The position numbers were made by a program, and so were the translations under genes. Of a DNA stretch of 64,000 bases, positions 11,366-20,845 are shown in pieces. Positions within the stretch are counted from its first letter, which is position 1, and every line of letters begins with the position of its first letter. Origin of the DNA: Scalesia atractyloides (Eukaryota; Streptophyta; Magnoliopsida; Asterales; Asteraceae). A model generated the notes under the pieces. It did not search any database. It saw only the letters and a list, made by a program, of their open reading frames with translations, and was not told where the DNA came from. The stretch covers positions 12,330,988 to 12,394,987 of the forward strand of contig CAMTDV010000002.1 of assembly GCA_947069175.1 (NCBI GenBank). The letters run 5' to 3'.

Positions 11366-11443
11366 GTTAGACACGTAGCTCAGTTGGTAGAGCTGCGTGC
11401 ACGCGTACGGGAGGTCTCGGGTTCGAGCCTCACTCAGCGCACC
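11366..11443 (+). other. tRNA-like module 4 in 5' LTR
   Basis: The most tRNA-like of the set. TAGCTCAGTTGG is a consensus box A, forming a D-arm (GCTC/GAGC) inside a 10-bp stem CACGTAGCTC (11372-11381) with GAGCTGCGTG (11390-11399, one G-U pair). GGGTTCGAGCC is a near-consensus box B at about 11419-11429. Ends GCGCACC. It lies 170 bp after module 3. No acceptor stem is seen. Confidence 0.78.
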
Positions 11444-12534
11444 TATATTCCGACTCGAACCGGTCAACGGTCAGGTCAACGGTCAACGGTCAGGTCAATG
11501 GTCAGAAAAAAATCAAATTTTTTTTATTATTTTATTTAATTATTTTAATTAAAAATCAATTTAAAATACTTAAAAATAACATTTTTAAGGTTAGAAAATA
11601 GCCTCAAACTCACAAAAATACACCCAACAATCCTATTAAAATAGATTAATAAAATCCGTTTACTTACCAAACCATAATGCGATTTATCTAGGTTAATCTC
11701 ACTCATGGTTAAAACCACTTCGCGTACATTCAACATCATCAACCGAACGCACCCACTGTGAGTGAATCTTACAACTCCCCCTTTTAAATTACACGTTTTG
11801 GGGTGTGTCATGTGTTATGAAAATAATTAACTTATTTATTTAAACTTGTGCCATACCACATCATGACCTAAACTTAGATCGTTTATAATGTTGTGATTAC
11901 TTATTTCCTTTTGTTAAATTATATGAAACTCATTCATTAAGCCCATCAGTTCCTCGTGGAAGACGAGTTGAACAACGCGTGCCACAAATCAAATTCATTA
12001 TTGTTTATGTGTATATCATTGAGTTTACATTGTTTGTAGTTGTGTCATTCATATTATCATGGTTATGCAATTCATTCATTAGGCCCCTCAGTTCCTCGTG
12101 AGAGACGAGTTGAGCATCGCGTGCCTCTAAATGTTCCATTATTGTTCATGTGTGTTTCACTTAATATCTTAAGATTGTTGATTAAGTTTACATCTATTTT
12201 TAATCATGTTTGGTTGTGCACATATTTCATAATCAATTTAAATAAATTTGTTCAAATGTTTCCCATAGGATTCACTCGCCAACATTATGTTGATCCAAAA
12301 CATTTTTACACATGATACAGGTGAACAGGTTGAAGCAAAGAAAACATAGGAAATGCCTTAGAAGAGAACAAAGATGCCTAGATTATTAGTTAGAGCATGT
12401 TGTAACATTTATTGTAAATTTCCAATTTAATTTGTATTAAAGAATATGAAACGCATAATAAATGTCATGAGCTTTGATGATAACCCAATCATGCCCCGAT
12501 CACCTTTTCCGCTGCGGGTCGGGGTGTGACAGAT

Positions 12535-12547
12535 TGGTATCAGAGCC
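12535..12547 (+). other. Primer binding site of the Gag-only element
   Basis: TTGGTATCAGAGCC follows the 5' LTR by three bases. It matches the standard plant PBS complementary to initiator tRNA-Met. Confidence 0.93.
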
Positions 12548-13330
12548 ATGACTATAGGGATATAGGATAGGTTATTAGACCCTTAGAGCCTATACTATAG
12601 TCTGCCTAAATTTTAATTGATTAGGTGGTTACATACAAACTTGTGATATTTATTTGTTTCATATTTGTTTACATTTCAGTCAAACATACATGCTTATATG
12701 CATATTCATTATACATATATACATATTCATTATACATATATCGATGTTCATGTATTCAATTTATTTTCATACTCTCATTATCCAAAGATTTTGTGCAATT
12801 TTCAAATCTCATCAAAGTAAGTTCTGCGACGGGCATGTAGTAACTGGAAGGGTACAAGTACCGGTAGTCGGAACGTCCTGTCTAGGCTGGCATTCGTATA
12901 AATCCAATATAACGGACCAGTTTGCCTACCTGGGGACCAACGATGAGAGTACGAAGGACCTATTAGGCCAAAGCATGCCACACCAAACGTCGTTCGAACT
13001 AACCCTACTTTGAGTTGTCACCGTGTCTACACCTGGACACATTCCGAATATCACACGTTGTATACATATTTCTCGATTTTCTCCGGGTTTTTGTGTACGC
13101 AACCTGGCAAACCCGTGCGAACCATATGAAAAACCGGTATTCATGGGGGCCCACATGATTACACAGGTAAAGTATGGCGGCATGTAGGGCCTAACAGCGA
13201 GCAAAACCCAAGACATCCAATGAATGTAGTAATTTATCTATCTATAATTATTTTATGAATGTCCATTCTTGAATGCGACCCATGATCTCAAAAGCATCCA
13301 ACTCATACTCTTGTCATGTATTCCTTGTAG
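12548..13330 (+). other. Untranslated leader of the Gag-only element
   Basis: About 780 bases between PBS and gag start. It contains a short CATTATACATATA tandem duplication at about 12706-12742 and several small unsupported ORFs on both strands. No protein family recognised. By position, packaging and dimerisation signals would be expected here, but none can be named from sequence. Confidence 0.6.
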
Positions 13331-14716
13331 ATGTCTTCTAACCTCGCCCGTAGGAAGACGAGAGCAAGAAAAGCCCGCGAGCGCATGGCTGCCTTAATCG
13401 CTCAACAAATGGCTGCCGTAATACCCAACATTGTAATCCAAATTCAACAAGCACTCGCCGCTAATCCTGTCAATCAAGCAAACCAAAACATTATCAACTC
13501 TCCCCCAAATATCACTAAATGCACCTACAAGCATTTCAAATCATGCGACCCTCCAAAGTACAAAGGGACTGAAGGCGTCACCGCTCTCCTCCATTGGTTT
13601 GAAGAAATGGAGAACACATTTCTAAATTGCGATTGCCCTGACGATCGCAAAGTGCGATATGCTACCGGTCGACTATATGGGATAGCACTTACTTGGTGGA
13701 ACACAGAGAAGGCCAAACGAGGTGTGGAAGATGCTATGTCCTTAACTTGGAACGAATTGAAGGAAATCATGACCAGACGATTTTGCCCAAGGAGCGAAAT
13801 CAAGAAGTTAGAAGATGAATTTTACTCATTGAAGCAAGTGGAAGGAGACCACATCACCTACAACAAAAGGTTCCTCGAATTACATCAAATGGTTCCCAAC
13901 ATGTTTACTCCCCTCTACCGTTTGATCGAGCACTACATTCGTGGTCTTCCGTCAAAGATTCAAGACCCTGTAATAAGTGCCAAGCCTGCAACTTTGGAAG
14001 CAGCAATGGAGCTAGCAACAGAGCTCACCGAGAACCGAATCCGAAACAAAGACTTCAAGGAGGAGAAGAAGAAGGATAAAGAATCGACTGAAACCTCCGA
14101 CTCCACTCAAACCGAATCCCCTTCTCAACCCAATCCTAAGAGAAGAAGAGTCGGGCGACTTTTCGTTGCTACCCAACGAAATCAACCAGTTTTACACGCC
14201 ATACCCATCCGAGCTATCCCAATCACCCAAATGGCACCCAACTCAGCTTACCTAAATAAGAAACCATATCTTGGACCTCACCCTCGATGCAACAACTGTT
14301 TTTATCACCATCCCCTTACCTTACCTTGTCAACTATGTACAACTTGTGGACGCTATGGTCATTTGAGCAATGTTTGTCGCACCTTTCAAAACCAAACCTT
14401 TTCCCCTACTCAAAACATGGCTCAAACTTATCACCAACCCCAATACCCCATGTTCCCATATGCTCGAGCTTGCTTAAATTGTGGCGACCCTACCCACTTT
14501 AGAAACACATGCCCTCAATTGGTTAACGTCATCAACACTCAAGCCCAATCAAACCCAGTTAACCAAGTAAACCAAGGAAACCCAACCGCTAGGCCACCAG
14601 CAAGAGGAAGAGTCTTCAATATCAACGCCAATCCTGTCGAAGATAATGACGGCCCAAACGAAGATACTCAACTTGTCCTCTTCGCCGAAGATCCAGATTC
14701 AACTCCTATCGTTTAG
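13331..14716 (+). CDS. Gag polyprotein, intact, of the Gag-only element
   Basis: 461 residues from ATG to TAG without interruption. It opens with a basic Arg/Ala-rich helix (about residues 1-30). The capsid region of the retrotransposon gag family follows (about 60-240): FKSCDPPKYKGTEG, LHWFEEMENTFLNC, LTWWNTEKAKRG, FCPRSEIKKLEDEF, YIRGLPSKIQD. Then come a Lys/Glu-rich linker and nuclear-localisation-like PKRRRVG (about 270). The nucleocapsid has two canonical CX2CX4HX4C zinc knuckles (C336-C349 and C381-C394), plus an incomplete Cys pair at 320/323. The tail ends NEDTQLVLFAEDPD. Such proteins form the particle that packages element RNA. There is no protease domain downstream, so any maturation must be supplied in trans. 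The capsid sequence is unlike that of the surrounding chromovirus, so the latter is not the obvious donor. The open frame suggests selection or recent activity. Confidence 0.92.
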   Translation: MSSNLARRKTRARKARERMAALIAQQMAAVIPNIVIQIQQALAANPVNQANQNIINSPPNITKCTYKHFKSCDPPKYKGTEGVTALLHWFEEMENTFLNCDCPDDRKVRYATGRLYGIALTWWNTEKAKRGVEDAMSLTWNELKEIMTRRFCPRSEIKKLEDEFYSLKQVEGDHITYNKRFLELHQMVPNMFTPLYRLIEHYIRGLPSKIQDPVISAKPATLEAAMELATELTENRIRNKDFKEEKKKDKESTETSDSTQTESPSQPNPKRRRVGRLFVATQRNQPVLHAIPIRAIPITQMAPNSAYLNKKPYLGPHPRCNNCFYHHPLTLPCQLCTTCGRYGHLSNVCRTFQNQTFSPTQNMAQTYHQPQYPMFPYARACLNCGDPTHFRNTCPQLVNVINTQAQSNPVNQVNQGNPTARPPARGRVFNINANPVEDNDGPNEDTQLVLFAEDPDSTPIV

Positions 14717-14776
14717 TTTTATGTTTTTCTTTATCACATCAAACCAATCATAACTTAAGGATAAAGCCAATGAAAT

Positions 14777-14837
14777 TTTGACAAGAGTACGGTGGATACG
14801 CCGATGGTACTTCCTATATATAAGTATTCTTGTCAAA
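14777..14837 (+). other. Hairpin A of five
   Basis: Left arm TTTGACAAGAGTA (14777-14789), right arm TATTCTTGTCAAA (14825-14837): 13 pairs, one G-U. The loop of about 35 nt contains GGTGGATACGCCG and TTCCTATATATAAG. Confidence 0.75.
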
Positions 14838-15330
14838 GGATCAGAAGCATTATCTGGCGGTTATGAGAGGTTCCATGTGTAGACTGTTAGAGTAATTATA
14901 GTATATTATATATTGTTTTCAGTATATGCATTTGCCGAGGCCGTGGCTCCCCATCCATTGAGGTTGAGTTGGATCCCCATTTTATTATGCGGTTGATCTT
15001 GGCGTGCCCGCACGATCGGCTCCGTTTGTTTGAGCCTTGATCGGTTATTTCATTTTACATTTCAATACATGCAATACGTTCGGCTCCGTTTGATTGAGCC
15101 TTGAGCGCACAATTCAATTTACATTTCCAGTTCATGCAATACGTTCGGCTCCGTTTGATTGAGCCTTGAGCGCACATTTCAATTTACATTTCCAGTTCAT
15201 GCAATACGTTCGGCTCCGTTTGATTGAGCCTTGAGCGCACAGACAATTTCATTATCAGTATCTTGTGGTTGTGGTGTTTGTAGTAGAGTCGCATCGAACT
15301 AACCATAACTTGCGGATAAAGTCAATGAAA

Positions 15331-15392
15331 ATTTGACAAGGATATGGTGGATACGCCGCTGGTACTTCCTATATATAAGTATTCTTATCAAA
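15331..15392 (+). other. Hairpin B of five
   Basis: Left arm TTTGACAAGGATA (15331-15343), right arm TATTCTTATCAAA (15380-15392): one G-U pair and one C-A mismatch in 13 positions. Confidence 0.7.
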
Positions 15393-15664
15393 TGATCGGC
15401 GGCATTATCAGGCGGTTATGAGAGGTTCCATGCATAGGCTGATTGTGTGATGGTTGTTTAGATTAAGTTGTTCAATTTCAGTACATTCAATACGTTCGGC
15501 TCCGTTTGATTGAGCCTTGAGCGCACATACAATTTCATTCATTCGACTCCGTTTGATTGAGCCTTGAGCGCACAGACAATTTCATTATCAGTATCTTGTG
15601 GTTGTGGTGTTTGTAGTAGAGTCGCATCGAACTAACCATAACTTGCGGATAAAGTCAATGAAAA

Positions 15665-15725
15665 TTTGACAAGGATATGGTGGATACGCCGCTGGTACTT
15701 CCTATATATAAGTATTCTTGTCAAA
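15665..15725 (+). other. Hairpin C of five
   Basis: Left arm TTTGACAAGGATA (15665-15677), right arm TATTCTTGTCAAA (15713-15725): 13 pairs, one G-U. Confidence 0.75.
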
Positions 15726-16057
15726 TGATCGGCGGCATTATCAGGCGGTTATGAGAGGTTCCATGCATAGGCTGTTTGTGTGGTTAAGTTATTCATTTTC
15801 AGTACATGCAATACGCTCGGCTCCGTTTGATTGAGCCTTGAGCACACAATTTCAATTTCAGTACATTCAATACGTTCGGCTCCGTTTGATTGAGCCTTGA
15901 GCGCACATCCATTTCATTTTCAGTACATGCAATACGATCGGCTCCGTTCGATTGAGCCTTGATCGCACAGATATATTTCATTTCAGTATTTTATGTTTGT
16001 TGTATTGGTTGTAGAGTTATAGGACTAATCATAATTCACTGATAAAACCAATGAAAA

Positions 16058-16118
16058 TTTGACAAGAATATGGTGGATACGCCGCTGGTACTTCCTATAT
16101 ATAAGTATTCTTGTCAAA
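16058..16118 (+). other. Hairpin D of five
   Basis: Left arm TTTGACAAGAATA (16058-16070), right arm TATTCTTGTCAAA (16106-16118): perfect 13-bp stem. Confidence 0.78.
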
Positions 16119-16215
16119 GGATCAGAGGCATTATCGGACGGTTATGAGAAGTTCTATGTAGGATTTTTTAGTTTCTTGGTAACTAATCATAACTTGTGGG
16201 TAAAACTAATGAAAA

Positions 16216-16276
16216 TTTGGCAAGAATATGGTGGATACGCCGCTGGTACATCCTATATATAAGTATTCTTGCCAAA
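16216..16276 (+). other. Hairpin E of five, with compensatory change
   Basis: Left arm TTTGGCAAGAATA (16216-16228), right arm TATTCTTGCCAAA (16264-16276): perfect 13-bp stem. Compared with copy D an A-T pair is replaced by G-C, with both arms changed. Confidence 0.8.
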
Positions 16277-16894
16277 GGATCAGAGGCATTATCAGACGGT
16301 TATGAGAAGTTCCATGTAGGATTTAGTATTGCCTTGGTTGGAATTTTGTGTTACATTTATATCATCATGTTATTTAAAGAGATTGGATTGTGTTCCATTT
16401 CTACATAAACTAACCTCTCCATCATAACAAACGAGAGAGGAACTTCCACCATTCAAACATATATGCTATCAGAATGTGGATTCAAATATTTGCTGTTGTG
16501 TTTATTCATGTTCAAATATTTGCTGTTGTGTTTATTCATGTTCGAATATTAGCTGTTGTGTTTATTTATGTTCAAATATCAGTTGTTGTGTTTTTAATTA
16601 TGTTCCATATAGGATGTAGTGTTAGAAGTTTTGCCTTAGGATATAACCATACTTTCCCAAACGTATCTAAACTCTTATGCATGATATCATTTTTAGCAAA
16701 TCATTTCTGCTTATCAATACTTATACAGTAGGCAACAAAAAGCGATTCCTGAATAGGGTACTTAACCCTTACAAGGAACGTTACCGCCTCGAACAAAAAC
16801 TTAAACCCTTATTTTTCTAAGCATACAACTGTCAAACTAAACATTATCATCCTTTTAGTCAAAATATATCATTATTTAAATTTCGGGATGAAAT

Positions 16895-16914
16895 TTCTAA
16901 AAAGCAGGGGATAC
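16895..16914 (+). other. Polypurine tract of the Gag-only element
   Basis: AAAAAGCAGGGGATAC directly precedes the 3' LTR start. The preceding TTTCGGGATGAAATTT is a phrase commonly seen at the 3' end of plant Ty3/gypsy interiors. Confidence 0.8.
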
Positions 16915-19527
16915 TGTAACATCCGTCAAAAACGGATTTACCAAACCCGCTCCGTTTATCAACCGAACAGTCAGTCAAAAATTTCGTTGCGAATTAAATG
17001 CCCAAAATATTTTTAAACGATAAATAATCAATTATTATACGGGAATATATAATTAGTTTTTGAAAAACTGTTAAAAAACGCAAAATAAAATGTTTTGTTC
17101 CTGCCGGGTTTCGAACCCGGGTCTGAACCGGTTCAACCTCAGACTTATCGCACATCACACAAACCACTGCGCCACTTGTTTAGTTTGTTATATATTGAAA
17201 TCATTTAATTAATATCATGACGTTACGAATTCAAAACCGGCGCCCAAAAGTTCAGTCGTCGGAATCCCGGTAATCTCGCGAGTTTTTAACACCATTTTCA
17301 GTTATAACGTAAATTATTATTAGAACATCGGTTATAACCGACGTTTGGGTCCGCGACACTTTCTATAACCGCCGGAGTTTTTATAATTTTCGAATCCAGT
17401 CGGAAATCGGGCTAAATGCATTGACGATTTGTTCTATAAATTCACCCACAACCCACTGCAAACCTTTTCGCTCAAAAACACACCTTTTCTCGGCGTAATT
17501 CCACTCGCCGGAATTTTCCTGTTTGTCGCCGGATAACCGGGTTCCCCATTGCCGAGCCTTACTGAGCCCCTGAGCTTATACCGGAGATACCCACACCCTT
17601 TTTAAGTTTCCTGGAGACTCGCTGCTACAAGAAACTCATCGCCGGAGGTGATTTCTATCGCCGGAGTTCTGCCGGAAAACAGAGGAAAACGAGTCGGTAT
17701 ACCTCACGCTTATTTTTCCTTCTTTTTACTTATATCTCATCTATAATTAACCTAAAACACTAAAGAAAACGATTAAGACTTTGAACCAGTCGATTTCCGA
17801 TTTCTGGTTATACCTTGATGAAGAAGACGATGTATTCGGTATCTTATAAGTATAATTAAAATCAGGATATTACTCTGGTTAGACACACAGTCCAGCGGTG
17901 GACTGTGTGCACATAAAACGCAAAGGTCTCGAGTTCGAATCCCGTTTCACACACGCTGCCTTAATAAAAAAAACCGTTTTTTTTGTTTAACTGAACCGGA
18001 GTCGCCACTGGTATATGTTAAGTATATTAATAACCGGAATAATAACCAAGTTAGACACACAGTCCAGCGGTGGACTGTGTGTTTGTTTATATCACAGGTC
18101 ACGAGTTCGAGTCCGGTCTTCTGCACCGACTCGGACAATTATCTATTCTTTTTAAATAAGGCAGAAAAGGAAATAACTAATTTGTATTTAAGTATAATAA
18201 AAATCGAATTATATAACATGTTAAACACACAGTCCAGCGGTGGACTGTGTGTTAGTTCAAGCCACAGGTCCCGGGTTCGAGACCTGTGGAGCGCACCGTC
18301 CGAATTGATTTAAACTGTTTTTAAAATAAAATGATTTTCGGTTTGAACTAATTAATATATATATATATAATTAAAATCAGATATATAACGGGTTAGACAC
18401 GTAGCTCAGTTGGTAGAGCTGCGTGCACGCGTACGGGAGGTCTCGGGTTCGAGCCTCACTCAGCGCACCTATATTCCGACTCGAACCGGTCAACGGTCAG
18501 AAAAAAATCAAATTTTTTTTATTATTTTATTTAATTATTTTAATTAAAAATCAATTTAAAATACTTAAAAATAACATTTTTAAGGTTAGAAAATAGCCTC
18601 AAACTAACAAAAATACACCCAACAATCCTATTAAAATAGATTAATAAAATCCGTTTACTTACCAAACCATAATGCGATTTATCTAGGTTAATCTCACTCG
18701 TGGTTAAAACCACTTCGCGTACATTCAACATCATCAACTGAACGCACCCACTGTGAGTGAATCTTACAACTCCCCCTTTTAAATTACACGTTTTGGGGTG
18801 TGTCATGTGTTATGAAAATAATTAACTTATTTATTTAAACTTGTGCCATACCACATCATGACCTAAACTTAGATCGTTTATAATGTTGTGATTACTTATT
18901 TCCTTTTGTTAAATTATATGAAACTCATTCATTAAGCCCATCAGTTCCTCGTGGAAGACGAGTTGAACAACGCGTGCCACAAATCAAATTCATTATTGTT
19001 TATGTGTATATCATTGAGTTTACATTGTTTGTAGTTGTGTCATTCATATTATCATGGTTATGCAATTCATTCATTAGGCCCCTCAGTTCCTCGTGAGAGA
19101 CGAGTTGAGCATCGCGTGCCTCTAAATGTTCCATTATTGTTCATGTGTGTTTCATTTAATATCTTAAGATTGTTGATTAAGTTTACATCTATTTTTACTC
19201 ATGTTTGGTTGTGCACATATTTCATAATCAATTTAAATAAATTTGTTCAAATGTTTCCCATAGGATTCACTCGCCAACATTATGTTGATCCAAAACCTTT
19301 TTACACATGATACAGGTGAACAGGTTGAAGCAAAGAAAACATAGGAAATGCCTTAGAAGAGAACAAAGATGCCTAGATTATTAGTTAGAGCATGTTGTAA
19401 CATTTATTGTAAATTTCCAATTTAATTTGTATTAAAGAATATGAAACGCATAATAAATGTCATGAGCTTTGATGATAACCCAATCATGCCCCGATCACCT
19501 TTTCCGCTGCGGGTCGGGGTGTGTACA
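16915..19527 (+). repeat. 3' LTR of the Gag-only element
   Basis: 2613 bp, near-identical to 9890-12531. The main difference is loss of about 30 bp from the GGTCAACGGTCA run. It carries all five tRNA-like modules (about 17099-17176 minus; about 17878, 18050, 18220 and 18389 plus) and both CTCGT/ACGAG hairpins. Ends GTGTACA against the TSD. Confidence 0.93.
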
Positions 19528-19532
19528 GAAGG

Positions 19533-20486
19533 AACACTTACCAGTGATTCCTAAGGTGCAAAAAAACTATGTTGGATGCTCCTTTTAGTTAGAAACTTCC
19601 AGAGGTGGGAGAAGAGTGAATAAATGAGAAATGTGCAAGTTAGAATGTGCACTTAAGCACCTATTTATAGTTGGAGAACTTAAAGGAGGTGAAGCCAGGT
19701 GTTTAGGGGTGTAAGAGGAAGCTTACAAGTGTCTCAAAACGTGGCATAGCAGTTTGGGAAGCCATGGTTTCGATTTTAATGGTTGTGGAGTTTTGTTTGG
19801 AGACCAAGCAAAACTTTCTGCAGCAGAGAGCTTCTCGCGCCCCGCGAGAGACACAGGCCATGTCTCTCGCGGCCCGCGACCGCCCCACGACCACTTTCAA
19901 ACTTTGACACTTTTAACCCCTTAATTTATTAAAGCTTCTAAAAACCTATTTAAACACCTTTTTGGCACTTTTAGCCCTCCATAGTCAATACTTGGCATAC
20001 CCGAAATTATGCCTAGACATTGTTGAGCTCTCGGTTCGTTTAAAAGGTCACTCAGAGGTATAAATTAACATGTTGACACTTTTAATCCCTCCATTATCCA
20101 ACCTTTAGATATTATTGGATTTAATTACTCTCGTCCAACAAACAGGACATATGAGAGTTAGGACTACGTAAAGGATCACTCAGAGGCTCAGTATAAGCAT
20201 GTCGACTCCGATGTCACTCAGAGGCTAGGCATGTTGACACAACGGTCACTCAGAGGCCAAGTTTATGCATGACGACGCTAATGGTCGTTCAGATGCTACG
20301 TTTTATGCATAACGACACTAATTGTCGTTCAGATGCTAGGTTTATGCATGTTGACATCAGAAGGTCACTCAGAGGCTCAGTTTGAACATGTTGTCACTTT
20401 TAGTCCATATTAGTCTTTAATAGACTATGTATAAATTTACAACACGTGTCACTATATTATTGGACACAATTTTACAGGGTGTTACA
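19533..20486 (-). repeat. Chromovirus 5' LTR, 5' part
   Basis: Minus-strand LTR start TGTAACACCCTG at 20486. Contains serial copies of a phrase like GGTCACTCAGAGGCT..GCATG(T)(T/C)GAC at about 20160-20400. Also contains a GC-rich palindrome block at 19833-19880 (CTCGCGCCCCGCGAG and CTCTCGCGGCCCGCGA). Continuous with 9889 and below before the nested insertion. Confidence 0.82.
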
Positions 20487-20845
20487 ATTTGTATCCTCGG
20501 TAAAGGCTTAAAACTCGCTTTTTGTGGGAAAAGGATATAGTGTAAAAGTGTATATACAATCAAATTTTACAAAGATTTGTTATGACCGTTTTTATAATTT
20601 TCTTAATTGGTTCTTTTTATCACAACGTTGTCAGGTGTAAATTAGTAAAACATAATTTTTAGAACTTATTTTCCCAAACTAAACCAAGATAAGAAAAAGA
20701 AAGAAAAATTTTAAAAATATTTGGGGTGATTAGCAGTTTTCCAAGGCGATTTTTGTGTAAGGCTTGTTTTTAGGACAAAAGATTTAAGGTTTTAACATCC
20801 CCCCAGACTTAAATTACACAGTGTCCTTAATGTGTGCCAGATAGG

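Larger units (their letters stand above)
9890..12531 (+). repeat. 5' LTR of the Gag-only element
   Basis: Begins TGTAACATCCGTC and ends GGGGTGTGACA. Within it, in order, are: a minus-oriented tRNA-like module (about 10075-10152), a CGCCGGA-rich stretch (10215-10680), four plus-oriented tRNA-like modules with 170-172 bp spacing (10852-11443), and a GGTCAACGGTCA tandem run (11461-11505). Then come an AT-rich part and two copies of a hairpin motif with stem CTCGT/ACGAG at about 11958 and 12090, 133 bp apart. Confidence 0.93.
14717..16735 (+). repeat. Structured repeat region downstream of gag
   Basis: About 2 kb with no pol. Three repeat types are interleaved. (a) Five copies of a block of about 140 bp, each with a 13-bp stem hairpin (see separate entries). 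(b) About nine copies of a small motif with stem GGCTC/GAGCC around CGTTTGATT, three of them in strict 65-bp tandem at 15081, 15146 and 15211. (c) Four 30-bp units TTCAAATATT-TGCTGTTGTG-TTTATTCATG at 16481-16595. The stretch 15244-15440 is duplicated almost exactly at 15573-15770. Confidence 0.88.
9885..19532 (+). mobile_element. Gag-only (non-autonomous) LTR retrotransposon, complete, with TSD GAAGG
   Basis: The element proper is 9890-19527. It starts TGTAACATCC and ends GTACA, and GAAGG flanks it on both sides (9885-9889, 19528-19532). Two near-identical LTRs (2642 and 2613 bp) enclose a 4.4-kb interior with a PBS, a leader, a single intact 461-codon gag, a 2-kb region of structured repeats and a PPT. 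No protease, RT, RNase H or integrase remnant could be recognised in any frame, so it must borrow pol from a partner. The LTRs differ by a 30-bp repeat-unit indel and a small number of substitutions, which suggests a recent insertion. It sits inside the 5' LTR of the chromovirus. Confidence 0.93.
1..20486 (-). mobile_element. Tekay-like Ty3/gypsy chromovirus, decayed, split by a nested element
   Basis: In minus orientation the order is 5' LTR (20486 down to about 7397, interrupted by the element at 9890-19527), PBS, an extra proline/His-rich ORF, a repeat-rich spacer, gag, protease, reverse transcriptase, RNase H, integrase with chromodomain, PPT, and the start of the 3' LTR, which runs off the window at base 1. 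The first about 200 bases of the window match 20280-20486, so both are the same end of the two LTRs. Without the insertion the 5' LTR is about 3.44 kb, a length in keeping with the Tekay/Del lineage. Many frameshifts and stops, plus a lost reverse-transcriptase aspartate, show it is dead. Lineage is inferred from the RT/IN sequence, chromodomain and LTR length. Confidence 0.85.

Noticed and set aside
10852..11443. Functional tRNA genes in the LTR
   Set aside because: A- and B-box regions and hairpins are present, but no 7-bp acceptor stem, no proper anticodon arm and no consistent anticodon could be found.
12654..13013. 119-codon plus-strand ORF in the leader of the Gag-only element
   Set aside because: Built mostly from an AT-rich tandem stretch; no domain, and the known gag starts later with good context.
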